DNA of 64,000 nt from Myxococcales bacterium (GCA_002721815.1 PBLQ01000001.1:96379-160378), one strand, 5' to 3'. Shown: positions 1 through 8,434, counted from the stretch's first letter. Numbers and translations: made by a program. The notes: generated from the letters alone by a model not told the origin.

Positions 1-109
1 TGTTTCCTTCTTTAAAACCGCGCTGTGACCAATCCCGTGCCGGCGGAAAACAATTCAGCCGAGGAGCGGACACGCCGTATTTTCGGTAGAGGGCCACAGA
101 AGACGTCAT
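1..109 (-). CDS. hemN: HemN-like coproporphyrinogen III oxidase, 5' fragment
   Basis: Only the first 36 codons are inside the window; the gene runs off the left edge. The ATG at 109 lies two bases after the hemE stop, so it is the next gene of the heme operon. The translated start reads MTSSVALYRKYGVSAPRLNC followed by FPPARDWSQRGFKEGN. This resembles the N-terminus of oxygen-independent coproporphyrinogen III oxidase (HemN), where a 'KY..PGPRYTSYPTA' stretch precedes the radical-SAM barrel. The radical-SAM cysteines would lie outside the window, so the call rests on this short similarity plus the operon context (hemE makes the substrate of HemN). A different HemN-family protein remains possible. 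Confidence 0.6.
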   Translation of the reverse strand, partial: MTSSVALYRKYGVSAPRLNCFPPARDWSQRGFKEGN

Positions 110-111
110 GG

Positions 112-1155
112 TTAAAACAATTCCTTAAAGCGCTTCAAAAACAAATCCACATTTTCAGGTTTGGCTTGAGGCACCATGCCATGACCCAAACCGCTCACCC
201 AGCCGCGTCGTTTTTCGGCGGGCAACTTTAAAATATTTTCAAAATAACCTTCGAGCAAAGGTGCGAACTCTTCTTGTGGCAAACACAGCCAATGGGGATC
301 CATGTTGCCCTGAATGGCAAAACGATCGCCAAAGTTGTTGAGCACCTCGGCCAAGTCGTGATGCCAATCCACGCCGATACAATCCACCGGTGTATTAGCT
401 AAGGCCGACCAATACTCGGGCCCCACTTCTTTAGCGTAATAGACGATAGGATAATCCGCGCCCAAACGCTCTTTGGTCATCTTCATAATTTGGTCTAAAC
501 CGGGTAACAATTTTTCCCTAAACACATCTAATCCAAAAAGGCCTGCGGATGTATCTAAAATAGCCATGGCCCCCGCGCCGGCGTTGGCTTGTAACACAAT
601 ATTTTCCACCAAAAGCGATATCACTTTGTCGGCGAAGGCATCGTAACGACCGTCGGCCATGGCCACGAGGCTGGCCTCTTTCTTCTCTTTGAAATGACCG
701 GCGACAGCGTAGCAAAATAAAGTAGCTGGGCCGCCCACAAAACCGATGAGGCTTTTGTCATCTGGCAAGCGTGCACGGGTTTGCGCCACGGCGTCGGCCT
801 GAAATGACATATGCTGTGCGCGTTCGGCACCGCCTTCGAGCTTGGCCATACTGGCTACGTCTTCACACAGCCACGTAAAACGCGGACCTGGTTTGTAATA
901 CAAATCCATACCCATGGCCTCTAAAGGAAAGAGCAGATCCGAAAACAAAATGGCCGCATCGAAATCGTAAGCCTCAATGGGTCCCATGGCCGCTTCGGCC
1001 GCAATCTCAGGTTTTTTACACAGGTCCATAAAAGAGTGAGCCTTGCGCAGCGCTTGGTAATGGGGATGATAGCGCCCCGCTTGGCGCATGAACCACACCG
1101 GAGGCCTGCCGTCGTTTTTCTTTTGTAATGCATCACTGAAACGTTGGTTTGACAT
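112..1155 (-). CDS. hemE: uroporphyrinogen decarboxylase
   Basis: 347 residues, the normal length for HemE. It converts uroporphyrinogen III to coproporphyrinogen III in the cytoplasm by removing four carboxyl groups without a cofactor. Family signatures are clear: the N-terminal PVWFMRQAGRYHPHYQALR contains the substrate-binding RQAGRY signature, DAAILFSDLLFPLEAMGMD carries the active-site Asp region, and GFVGGPATLFCYAVAG is the second HemE signature. The C-terminal GLGHGMVPQAKPENVDLFL closes the barrel. The gene follows the response regulator after an 8-bp gap and is followed within 2 bp by hemN. It therefore sits at the downstream end of a hemA-hemCD-hemL-kinase-regulator-hemE-hemN operon. 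Confidence 0.97.
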   Translation of the reverse strand: MSNQRFSDALQKKNDGRPPVWFMRQAGRYHPHYQALRKAHSFMDLCKKPEIAAEAAMGPIEAYDFDAAILFSDLLFPLEAMGMDLYYKPGPRFTWLCEDVASMAKLEGGAERAQHMSFQADAVAQTRARLPDDKSLIGFVGGPATLFCYAVAGHFKEKKEASLVAMADGRYDAFADKVISLLVENIVLQANAGAGAMAILDTSAGLFGLDVFREKLLPGLDQIMKMTKERLGADYPIVYYAKEVGPEYWSALANTPVDCIGVDWHHDLAEVLNNFGDRFAIQGNMDPHWLCLPQEEFAPLLEGYFENILKLPAEKRRGWVSGLGHGMVPQAKPENVDLFLKRFKELF

Positions 1156-1163
1156 AAGCGTTC

Positions 1164-1868
1164 CTATTCCTGCGGAAGATTGAGTCGGTACCCGACCCCC
1201 CGAATGTTTTGAAAAATTTGTTCTTCGCGGTTTTGGTCACCAAACCGCTTGCGTAAATTAGAGATAAAGTTGTCCACGGTTCGGGTGGTAATTTGGCCAT
1301 CATCAGCCCACACCCGCTCCATAATTTCTTCTCGGCTAACGGCCTGTCCCCGCTTTCGGTACAACAAGCGCAACAAAGCGGCCTCTTTTGCTGACAAGGT
1401 CTCCGTGTCTCCATCGCGCTCGACAGTAAACGCACTCAAGTCCACTTTAACCTCACCAATGGTCAGATTTTGCTCCACCAGGTCCTCGGCCTTGGGTTGG
1501 TATGCTGTTCGCTTCAACGCATTTTGAATCCGCAACAATAATTCACGAAAATGGAACGGCTTAACAATGTAATCTTCAGCCCCCAGCTCTAAACCAAGAA
1601 CTCTTTGCTCAGGTGCCCCGAAGGCAGTCAAAAAAACGATGGCCATATCCAAATGTTTTTCACGAATCGTTCGGGCCACATCAAAACCAGATCCATCGGG
1701 CAGTCCCACGTCTAAAATTGCCAAATGAAAAGGATGTTTATCTATGAGGTGTTTCGCATCGTGAACGCAGCCGGCCACTGCCACAACAAATCCCGCGTCA
1801 ATCAGTCGCTCGGATAAGGTTTGCTGCAGATTGATTTCATCTTCCACCATGAGAATGCGATGGGTCAT
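1164..1868 (-). CDS. OmpR/PhoB-family response regulator in the heme operon
   Basis: 234 residues from the ATG at 1868, which has GGGGA eight bases upstream; a longer reading to 1943 would overlap the kinase gene heavily. The receiver domain (about 1-120) has the acidic pair ED at 9-10, the phospho-acceptor Asp53 in LAILDVGLPDGSG and the conserved Lys in YIVKPFHFREL. The C-terminal winged-helix DNA-binding domain (about 135-234) is of the OmpR/PhoB type and ends in FQNIRGVGYRLN. One base separates it from the kinase stop, so the two form a cognate pair. It is enclosed by hemL and hemE, which suggests (inference) that it controls or responds to tetrapyrrole synthesis. The signal is unknown. 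Confidence 0.92.
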   Translation of the reverse strand: MTHRILMVEDEINLQQTLSERLIDAGFVVAVAGCVHDAKHLIDKHPFHLAILDVGLPDGSGFDVARTIREKHLDMAIVFLTAFGAPEQRVLGLELGAEDYIVKPFHFRELLLRIQNALKRTAYQPKAEDLVEQNLTIGEVKVDLSAFTVERDGDTETLSAKEAALLRLLYRKRGQAVSREEIMERVWADDGQITTRTVDNFISNLRKRFGDQNREEQIFQNIRGVGYRLNLPQE

Positions 1869-1869
1869 A

Positions 1870-2826
1870 TCAATGGTCCCCATCGCTGGTTTGAAATCGC
1901 AACGCAACCTCAAAACCGTTTGCGGCGTCCAATGTAACGACACCGTCCATTTTAGTCATTAGAGAATGAACCAAATAAAGCCCGACGCCAGTCCCAGCCG
2001 CGTCACCTGTACGCTCAAAAAGCTGGGTTACCTGCGTTAACTTTTCGTTGCTACAGCCGTTTCCGTTGTCTTTCAGTTTTAAAACTGTCTCTCCCGAATA
2101 GTGTTCGGATGTAATTTGAAGGGTCACCGGACTTTGCCCGCTGTGCTTAATGGCATTCGCAATAATGTTATTTAAAATCATCACCAGCGCGTGACGGTCA
2201 GCCTTGACTTCACCAAACACGTCTTTCACATCGAAGGCCAGTTGATTTTCAAAGTTGGGCAACCACAACCGGGTTAAATCATCGAAAGCGTATTGAAGAT
2301 CGATGGTTTCCAAAAACAGCTCTCCGCCACCGGTTAACCGCGCCAACTCCAGCGTGTTTCCCACTTGATGCTCCAAACGACTGACGTCCTGCAACAAACG
2401 GTCTACCCACTTCTGGCCTTTGTGGCCAGGCGAAATAGACTCTTGAATGGCTTCGGTCTGTAGCCGAATGCTCGCCAAAGGCGTTTTGAGCTCGTGCGTC
2501 ATGGAGGCGAAAAAGATTTCGAGGGTTTTGATACGTTTCACATCGCGCCAATACAGAATCCCAGACATGATCAAAGTCAGGGCTACCACCAGAACAAAAA
2601 AGCCACCCTCCCAAAACACCATACTTTCGAAATTAGAGCCCAACGAACCGAGGTCCACAGGTTCGTCCACCATCGCGTTGAGTTTCTTTAGGTGCCCGTG
2701 CTGGCGGGACAACAAAAGCCCCCACCATAGGCCCAACACAGAGACCAAGAGCAAACACATGATTTGTACCATGGTAAAAAGCCCAAAACCCGAGGGGCCA
2801 CGTACGCCAGGGGTTTTTCCGGTCAC
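1870..2826 (-). CDS. membrane sensor histidine kinase in the heme operon
   Basis: 318 residues. The GTG start at 2826 directly abuts the hemL stop codon and has AGGTG five bases upstream. Two membrane helices (about 15-40 and 70-92) enclose a short periplasmic segment of about 30 residues with no recognisable ligand domain. A HisKA domain follows, with phospho-acceptor His111 in FFASMTHELKTPLASIRLQ. The HATPase domain shows the N box (IIANAIKHSG), G1 (LKDNGNGC) and a G2-like GTGVGLYLV. The tiny sensor segment suggests intramembrane or membrane-proximal sensing. Its place between hemL and the response regulator ties it to heme synthesis. It is not a recognisable HssS or ChrS orthologue. Confidence 0.92.
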   Translation of the reverse strand: MTGKTPGVRGPSGFGLFTMVQIMCLLLVSVLGLWWGLLLSRQHGHLKKLNAMVDEPVDLGSLGSNFESMVFWEGGFFVLVVALTLIMSGILYWRDVKRIKTLEIFFASMTHELKTPLASIRLQTEAIQESISPGHKGQKWVDRLLQDVSRLEHQVGNTLELARLTGGGELFLETIDLQYAFDDLTRLWLPNFENQLAFDVKDVFGEVKADRHALVMILNNIIANAIKHSGQSPVTLQITSEHYSGETVLKLKDNGNGCSNEKLTQVTQLFERTGDAAGTGVGLYLVHSLMTKMDGVVTLDAANGFEVALRFQTSDGDH

Positions 2827-4137
2827 TTAAGCACCTGCTGATATTTCTTGAAGTGAAGAGGCCAAAGCAGTGGCGAGCATTTGTAAATGTTCCGGCTCGT
2901 GAACGGTTGACAAAAAGCCCACCTCATAGGCGCTGGGTGCTAAATAAACGCCATGATGGCGAATGCGGTGGTACAAATCTTTATACGACTCAGCATGAAC
3001 AGCTGGAATATCATCGGGATTTCGCACCATTTTGGGGCTGTTGCCTTGCCCATGAATCACGCTCCAAAATAAGGAGCCTTCGCGTTGGAGCTGAATGTCT
3101 TCACGGCCCTGTTGCTGACAAATTTCCTTGAGCATGTTCTCCAGCTCGACACCTTTTTGCTCTAATGCGGCGTAGGGCGCCTCATCTTTGAGCAAACGCA
3201 AAGTTTCCAAGCCCGCTACCATGGCCACGGGATTCGCACTCAATGTTCCTGCTTGGTATACCGGCCCCGTCGGCGCCACCCAATCCATGAGTTCGGCCTT
3301 ACCACCGTAACCCCCCACAGGAAAACCACCACCAATCACCTTACCGTAAGTGACCATATCCGGTGCGATCCCCAATCGTTCAGCCATCCCTCCGAATGCC
3401 ATGCGAAAACCGCTGATGACTTCATCGAAAATGAGTAAGGAATTATTTTTTCGAGTCAGAGCTTCTAAATTTTTCAGCCAATCCTTTCGCTGAGGTAATA
3501 ACCCGTTATTGGCAGGAATAGGTTCTAAAATGACTGCTGCAATATCATCGCCGTGACAATCAAAAACGGTTTGTAGTGCGGCTTCGTCATCGAGTGGACA
3601 CACCAACGTATCGCCTGCAACGGATGGTGAAACGCCGGCACTGTCAGGGCTCGGCATATCGGCAAGCCCGGAACCGGCCTTCACCAACATACTGTCCACG
3701 TGTCCGTGATAACAACCCGTGAACTTTAAAATTTTATTGCGGCCGGTGGCGGCACGGGCCACACGTAACGCAGACATCACCGCTTCGGTACCCGAATTCA
3801 CAAAACGAATTTTTTCAACCCAAGGGATGTTTTGAGTGATGAGCTCCGCCAACTCCAAAGAGTAGGACTCGCACGTCCCAAAGGTCCAGCCGCGATCGAG
3901 CGCCTCTGCCACTGCGGCCTTCACCGTTGGAGGTTGATGTCCCAACAACAAGGGGCCCCATGACATACAAAAATCCACCAATCGGTTCCCCTCTTCATCA
4001 AACAAATAGGGACCTTGCGCAGACTTGATGAATGAAGGAACCCCACCCACGCCTTTGAAGGCACGAACCGGTGAGTGCACACCGCCCGGGGATACTTTTT
4101 TCGCACGCGCCCATAACTGTTCTGTCTGTGAGGTCAT
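2827..4137 (-). CDS. hemL: glutamate-1-semialdehyde 2,1-aminomutase
   Basis: 436 residues from the ATG at 4137, chosen because AAGGAG lies eight bases upstream; upstream in-frame codons run into hemCD and add no conserved sequence. This PLP enzyme converts glutamate-1-semialdehyde to 5-aminolevulinate, the second step of the C5 pathway. The N-terminal LWARAKKVSPGGVHSPVRAF is a HemL signature. SGTEAVMSALRVARAATGR and YHGHVDSMLVKAGSG form the PLP-phosphate region, and TYGKVIGGGFPVGGYGG carries the Schiff-base lysine. It follows hemCD by 19 bp and is directly followed by the kinase gene, so the C5 route is encoded in one transcript. Confidence 0.97.
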   Translation of the reverse strand: MTSQTEQLWARAKKVSPGGVHSPVRAFKGVGGVPSFIKSAQGPYLFDEEGNRLVDFCMSWGPLLLGHQPPTVKAAVAEALDRGWTFGTCESYSLELAELITQNIPWVEKIRFVNSGTEAVMSALRVARAATGRNKILKFTGCYHGHVDSMLVKAGSGLADMPSPDSAGVSPSVAGDTLVCPLDDEAALQTVFDCHGDDIAAVILEPIPANNGLLPQRKDWLKNLEALTRKNNSLLIFDEVISGFRMAFGGMAERLGIAPDMVTYGKVIGGGFPVGGYGGKAELMDWVAPTGPVYQAGTLSANPVAMVAGLETLRLLKDEAPYAALEQKGVELENMLKEICQQQGREDIQLQREGSLFWSVIHGQGNSPKMVRNPDDIPAVHAESYKDLYHRIRHHGVYLAPSAYEVGFLSTVHEPEHLQMLATALASSLQEISAGA

Positions 4138-4156
4138 CCTCGCTCTCCTTGATGCA

Positions 4157-5707
4157 TCAATTTTTTTGTCTTTCACTAACCCACGTCTGCCACTGGGCTC
4201 TCGAGGGAAAAACGGTATAGTGTTCCAACCCCACCTCGGCAAGGCGGTCTGCGGTTTTGCCGGGTCCGCAGGCGTGATGGGCCTCCCTAGGGCAAGCTTC
4301 GTGATATTTAAAAAATTGCGATGCGCTCCCCCAAAATACATGGGTGGCGTTTTCCAGCTGCTTTTTGAATTCTAAATCGTTTTGTTTTTCAAAGGCGTAC
4401 GTGAAATGTACCGTTGCGCCGGATTTGCTCCAGCCCAGTGCTTGCTCGTGGGTCAACACATGCCATTGGGCGGCCTGCGGTAAGTCCAAAAGACTGTTTT
4501 CCGTCAAATCCCCCATTCGTCGCCATCCCAAATTATCGGTACAACCCGAGACCAACAAACCTTTTGCCGCTAATTTTCTCCAAGTGCCCACACCCGGTAC
4601 CCAAAAACGGCGGTGTTGGGGATCTCTCAATAATGAATCGGGCAACGCACGCTGGTGACTCACAAACACACAGGCATCTGATGGTATGCCACCGGATAAA
4701 ACCGGTGCGTCTGTTTGCACTTTAGATTTAGCCAAAACACCATCCACCGCACGCAGTTTTACCGGTAACGGAGGAAGCGCTTTGGCCGGCTGCCACATTA
4801 CCTGGCTGACCACTTGGTTTTGTTCGTCCGGCACGGATGACCACATGAATTCATTGAACCGTTCATCAGAAAACGAGGTGGCCCCCAAAGGCAAATGGCA
4901 ACCGCCCCCCATGGCGCTTAAAAGGGCACGTTCTCTTCCCACCGCTTGAGCAGTGGTATTGCAATGTAACGCCTTTAACAGTGCTTTTGTCTCTTCATCA
5001 TCACTGCGACACTCAATGGCCAAGGCCGCTTGCCCTGGCGCCGTGGGAAACAAAGGCAAAGGCAACACCATCATGTGCGTACTCTGCAGTAGGGGACCTA
5101 AGATTGCCCGGGTTTTAGGATGGGCCCACAAACGCTCCAAACCGGCCAAAGCCAAAACAACACCATCAACTCTTGGAAAGCGCTCTGAGGGCTCATACAA
5201 TCGCTTTAGACGGGTTTCTACATTCCCTCGAATGGGCGTGCAGGACACTTGAGGTTTCTCACCAGCCTGAGGTAAGAGATCGGGAAGATGATGTTCGATA
5301 CATGACTTGCGTCGAGGTGAACCGGTGCCAATGACAAGGCGACTGGGCAGTCTGCCATCAGAAAAAATATCAGGCGCGAAGATTAAGACATCGTGAGGTG
5401 TATAGCGAGGCGGAATCGCTGCTAAATAAAGCTCTGCGGGCCGTTCAGTACTCAGATCTTTCAACGAATGTACGGTCAAATCCGTTTCACCCGCGATCAA
5501 AGCTTTATCAAGTTCCGCCACAAAAAAGTCTTTGCCCTCTAATTCAGTTAAAGGCCGATCTTGGATTTGATCGCCACGCGTTTGAATACCGTGTAATGCC
5601 ACTTGGGCCGTAGGGTGATGTTTTTGAATTAAATCACGCATCATTTCACTTTGGCGCCACGCCAAAAGCGATGTTCTCGTCCCGATTTTGAATAGTCTTG
5701 GGGCCAT
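4157..5707 (-). CDS. hemC: fused hydroxymethylbilane synthase / uroporphyrinogen-III synthase-like protein
   Basis: 516 residues from the ATG at 5707, where IGTRTSLLAWRQSEMMRDLI begins a standard HemC. Residues 1 to about 310 are porphobilinogen deaminase: the GTGSPRRKSC and PIRGNVETRLKRL regions are present, and the dipyrromethane-cofactor Cys is in LLSAMGGGCHLPLGA. The remaining roughly 190 residues resemble a divergent, shortened HemD, with VFVSHQRALPD at its start, a GVGTWRKLAAKGL segment and ACGPGKTADRLAEVGLEHYT near the end. The fusion would make hydroxymethylbilane and close it to uroporphyrinogen III in one polypeptide. The HemD half is weakly conserved, so that assignment is less certain. 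It starts 10 bp after hemA. No hemB is seen in this cluster. Confidence 0.88.
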   Translation of the reverse strand: MAPRLFKIGTRTSLLAWRQSEMMRDLIQKHHPTAQVALHGIQTRGDQIQDRPLTELEGKDFFVAELDKALIAGETDLTVHSLKDLSTERPAELYLAAIPPRYTPHDVLIFAPDIFSDGRLPSRLVIGTGSPRRKSCIEHHLPDLLPQAGEKPQVSCTPIRGNVETRLKRLYEPSERFPRVDGVVLALAGLERLWAHPKTRAILGPLLQSTHMMVLPLPLFPTAPGQAALAIECRSDDEETKALLKALHCNTTAQAVGRERALLSAMGGGCHLPLGATSFSDERFNEFMWSSVPDEQNQVVSQVMWQPAKALPPLPVKLRAVDGVLAKSKVQTDAPVLSGGIPSDACVFVSHQRALPDSLLRDPQHRRFWVPGVGTWRKLAAKGLLVSGCTDNLGWRRMGDLTENSLLDLPQAAQWHVLTHEQALGWSKSGATVHFTYAFEKQNDLEFKKQLENATHVFWGSASQFFKYHEACPREAHHACGPGKTADRLAEVGLEHYTVFPSRAQWQTWVSERQKN

Positions 5708-5717
5708 GGTGATGCTC

Positions 5718-6671
5718 TTAAGCAGCAGAACACCAAGCGGGTGTTTTAGCCACGATATGCATGTCTTCCCAACCATGTGCAGTAAATGTCCCTTCACCCA
5801 AAGCGCGCAATGCAGAGCGCGTACTGCACGCCTCGGTGGCCGCGGTCAGTTGGTTTTTGAGGTGCAAGGTTTGACTGGAACCGTATTCGAAGACATCGTC
5901 TAAAGAAAAGTAGGGGGCATAACCCTTCCAAGGGCCTTTGTCCTCGCCGCGACGACCAAGGTGAATGACGAGGGCATCTGGTCTTTTAGAAGATCGTTGG
6001 CTGATACAAGAGAGAAAATGTGACTCTTCTTGCTGCAAAGGGGGTAAGCCAATCACCACAACATCAACGGACGACAGCAAATCATCGAGTTGACTTTGCT
6101 CGGTGACCACATGGGCCCGCTGGCCTGCATCCGATAAGCTTTTTTGTAGTTCTATGCTCCGAGTCGGTGTGCGGTTGTACAACCAAATGTCTTCAGCGTT
6201 TAAACAAGGCGCCACATTTTTTGCCATGTCACCCGCGCCCAAAACCAAAATCGTTCGAGCCTGAGAAGCCTGCTCGGCCAGCAGCTCTTGTACCGCTTGG
6301 CCATAGACGTGAGAACCCACCCCACGAAGAAAATGTGTACGAATAAATTTGGTGTCTTCAAAAAGCTTGGCGTTTAGACGAGCGAGCTGCTTATTGGAAC
6401 CTTGCGCATCCAATAAGGTCTTCTTTATTTGCCCGAACACATTGGTTTCACCGGGTAAATGACTGCAAAGACCCGCTGAAATATTTAAGAGTCTTTCATA
6501 GGCGGCCGGTCCTCTAAAGGTCAGCAAGGGCGACTGCCAACCGGCCGGCAGTGGGCCAAAACCCAACGACAAATGGCGCAGACAAGTTTCCACCACCACC
6601 GCACCCGCAGGTGTCGTCTCGGGTGCATCTTCTTTTGCCGCCTCAAATAGCCATAAGTCATCTAAAAACAT
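5718..6671 (-). CDS. hemA: short glutamyl-tRNA reductase
   Basis: 317 residues against about 420 for typical HemA. The active-site Cys is at 30 in VVVETCLRHL (the STCNR-type motif). The segment GLCSHLPGETNVFGQIKKTL matches the family 'GL.S.V.GE.QI.GQ.K' block. A Rossmann NADPH site follows in ILVLGAGDMAKNV and LYNRTPTRS. The N-terminal domain begins late and the C-terminal dimerisation helix is much reduced, so this is a minimal or divergent enzyme. It would reduce Glu-tRNA to glutamate-1-semialdehyde for HemL. It is the first gene of the heme operon. No good ribosome site precedes the ATG, which is followed upstream by an AT-rich stretch. Confidence 0.85.
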   Translation of the reverse strand: MFLDDLWLFEAAKEDAPETTPAGAVVVETCLRHLSLGFGPLPAGWQSPLLTFRGPAAYERLLNISAGLCSHLPGETNVFGQIKKTLLDAQGSNKQLARLNAKLFEDTKFIRTHFLRGVGSHVYGQAVQELLAEQASQARTILVLGAGDMAKNVAPCLNAEDIWLYNRTPTRSIELQKSLSDAGQRAHVVTEQSQLDDLLSSVDVVVIGLPPLQQEESHFLSCISQRSSKRPDALVIHLGRRGEDKGPWKGYAPYFSLDDVFEYGSSQTLHLKNQLTAATEACSTRSALRALGEGTFTAHGWEDMHIVAKTPAWCSAA

Positions 6672-6694
6672 GAAAAAAATCTAGCAAAGAAAAT

Positions 6695-6711
6695 GCAAAT
6701 GATTGTCATGG
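6695..6711. promoter_or_regulatory. possible Fur/Irr-like box upstream of hemA
   Basis: The 17-bp stretch GCAAATGATTGTCATGG lies 24-40 bp upstream of the hemA start. Its core ATGAT-TG-TCAT is a short inverted repeat matching the centre of the Fur consensus, but the flanks do not match. Iron control of heme synthesis would make sense, yet a match this short can occur by chance. It is recorded as a candidate only. Confidence 0.2.
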
Positions 6712-6778
6712 AAGTGTCACGGCTTCAGACTAAATCCAGGCTTTTGGAAGACTTGGCTTTGCGTGTGTTGTCCCAGGG

Positions 6779-6794
6779 GGGCCTCGTAAGGCCC
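6779..6794. other. 6-bp perfect hairpin in the hemA/cyclase gap
   Basis: GGGCCTCGTAAGGCCC is a perfect six-base stem with a CGTA loop. It lies in the 175-bp gap between the end of the cyclase-like gene and the hemA start. On the minus strand no T-run follows it, so it is not a standard intrinsic terminator for the cyclase gene. On the plus strand an AT-rich stretch follows, but no plus-strand gene ends here. Apart from the Fur-like box the gap shows nothing else. Confidence 0.25.
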
Positions 6795-6846
6795 TGTTAT
6801 TAATAAATTTTTACTTTCTTTAAGTACTGCGCCGCAATAATTTCCT

Positions 6847-8370
6847 TCAAGCACGGGGTTTTCGGCGACGTTCAACCTGGAAAATCTGGGACGGTTCACT
6901 GCGGCCAGCCAAGACTTCGGTGGATCGCATGAAGGATCTCACATCTGGCTCGCCCAATGCAGCAGTTTCATCTCCACACAGGGTTTCTCCCCCCAGGGCC
7001 AACGCTTGTAGGCGATCGGCCACATTCACCACATCTCCCAAAACCGTAAAATCCAATCTGCTTTCGCTGCCCACATTGCCGATCAGCACCTGGCCGGTAT
7101 TTACACCGATACCGACCGATATTGGTGGCCAATCATCCTTTTGCGTTTCAAGCCGCTCTAGCTGCTCATGAATCTGGAGTGCCGCCTGCAAAGCCGCTTT
7201 TGCCCCCCGGGAATCATCGTTACTCTGAAAAACGGCCAACACCTTATCGCCAATAAACTTGTCGATAAATCCACCTGATTTTTCAACAGCATCACCCATG
7301 ATACCATAATATGCGTTGCTCAGCTCGTGCAGGCTCTCAAGGCTCATTTTCTCCGCTACAGCTGTATAACCACGAGCCTTGGCGAAAAGGATCGTACATT
7401 GTGCGCGCTCTCTCTGCTCTGCACTCACGCCACCCTCTTTTAGAATCTGAGCCAGCTTTTCTTCTGAGACATAACGCTTAAATGACGATGTCAGCAATTC
7501 CTTCTCGGTGATGTCTTCAACAATGAGTACGACACCATCAACAGCTTGATCGTAACCCGCGTAGGTTTCAGCGCGAACATAAAACTTTTTGTTTTTATTG
7601 GCTGACGTCGTGACCTCTAGCAAAGACAAAGGCAGTCTCCCATCGCGATACACCACCGCGGCCATCGCCGGGATATCCAAACCACCAGTATCTTTAAATA
7701 CTTCTTGAATGTTTTTTCCAATCGCTGACTGACTGTCGATATCGAGCATCTCGCCCAGTCGGTCAGAAAAATAAATAACATTCAGATCACTGCTGACCAC
7801 GAAAACACCAGACTGCATGCTTTCTAAGACGCGTTGGTTAATCCCCCGCTCATAGGTTAAAGCCCGGTCTTTTTGTTCCACTGCCCGCGATAGATTGTCT
7901 TTTTTCATTTGCAACAGACGGTTGAGTTCCTTGAGCTCTTGATTTTGACGGGTAAACTTTTCTTGCATCGTATTCGAATATAGCGTGGCGATGCGCGACG
8001 ATATTTGATGTAGTTTATTTTCAAAGATTCGATACGCTTCTCCCAACGCCGCATTTTCACGATCGCCCTTTTCTCGTACTAATTTGCTAAACACCGGGAA
8101 CACCGCGTGTATGGCATTCAAGAAACCTCCCATGTCCAAATCTTCTTTGACCCTTTTTTCAGAGATCTCAGCCAAGGTGTTCATGAGTTGGCGTTCGTTA
8201 CTTGAGCGGGCTGCGTCGAAAAGCAAGGTAAGTAAGATTACGACGTTGCGCCGTAACTCGACGGTAGGCACTTGAGCATAGTGAGGTGAAAATTGACGTA
8301 CCTCTTCTATAATCTCAGTCACGAGTTGGGTTTTGTGGGCTTCCAACAGCTCTAAAACACGGTGCGGCAT
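6847..8370 (-). CDS. PAS plus class III nucleotidyl cyclase-like protein
   Basis: 507 residues from the ATG at 8370, five bases after a GGAGG. Residues about 1-140 are helical and resemble the RsbR-type N-terminal sensor fold. A coiled coil follows (about 135-180), then a PAS domain (about 180-290, VLESMQSGVFVVSSDLNVI to VVLIVEDITEKE). The class III cyclase domain (about 320-500) has the adenine-selecting Lys in GGFIDKFIGDKVLAVF, the second metal Asp in the same motif, and the transition-state Asn/Arg in GDVVNVADRLQ. The first metal Asp of the usual 'LFADIRG' is Lys331 here (ILFAKARGYT). Activity is therefore doubtful. There is no membrane segment, so it is cytoplasmic. It lies 64 bp after top6A and may be cotranscribed. 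Confidence 0.85.
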   Translation of the reverse strand: MPHRVLELLEAHKTQLVTEIIEEVRQFSPHYAQVPTVELRRNVVILLTLLFDAARSSNERQLMNTLAEISEKRVKEDLDMGGFLNAIHAVFPVFSKLVREKGDRENAALGEAYRIFENKLHQISSRIATLYSNTMQEKFTRQNQELKELNRLLQMKKDNLSRAVEQKDRALTYERGINQRVLESMQSGVFVVSSDLNVIYFSDRLGEMLDIDSQSAIGKNIQEVFKDTGGLDIPAMAAVVYRDGRLPLSLLEVTTSANKNKKFYVRAETYAGYDQAVDGVVLIVEDITEKELLTSSFKRYVSEEKLAQILKEGGVSAEQRERAQCTILFAKARGYTAVAEKMSLESLHELSNAYYGIMGDAVEKSGGFIDKFIGDKVLAVFQSNDDSRGAKAALQAALQIHEQLERLETQKDDWPPISVGIGVNTGQVLIGNVGSESRLDFTVLGDVVNVADRLQALALGGETLCGDETAALGEPDVRSFMRSTEVLAGRSEPSQIFQVERRRKPRA

Positions 8371-8434
8371 CCGATCCTCCACGAACAGGGATGCATCACC
8401 ATAGCCTTAAGGACAGGATAAAATCAAAGCGCGC

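Noticed and set aside
25-231. 68-codon plus-strand frame at the left end
   Set aside because: It overlaps hemE and hemN on the opposite strand, has no ribosome site and no family features.
4138-4341. upstream extension of hemL (and similar long extensions of hemC, crtI, hscA and pccB)
   Set aside because: The extensions lie inside or against the preceding genes and lack conserved sequence; for hemL and crtI a strong ribosome site marks the internal start, while for the others the internal start rests on where family conservation begins.
6717-6899. 60-codon minus-strand frame after the cyclase gene
   Set aside because: It starts inside the cyclase C-terminus in another frame, with no ribosome site; the cyclase ends normally, so there is no sign of a frameshifted tail.
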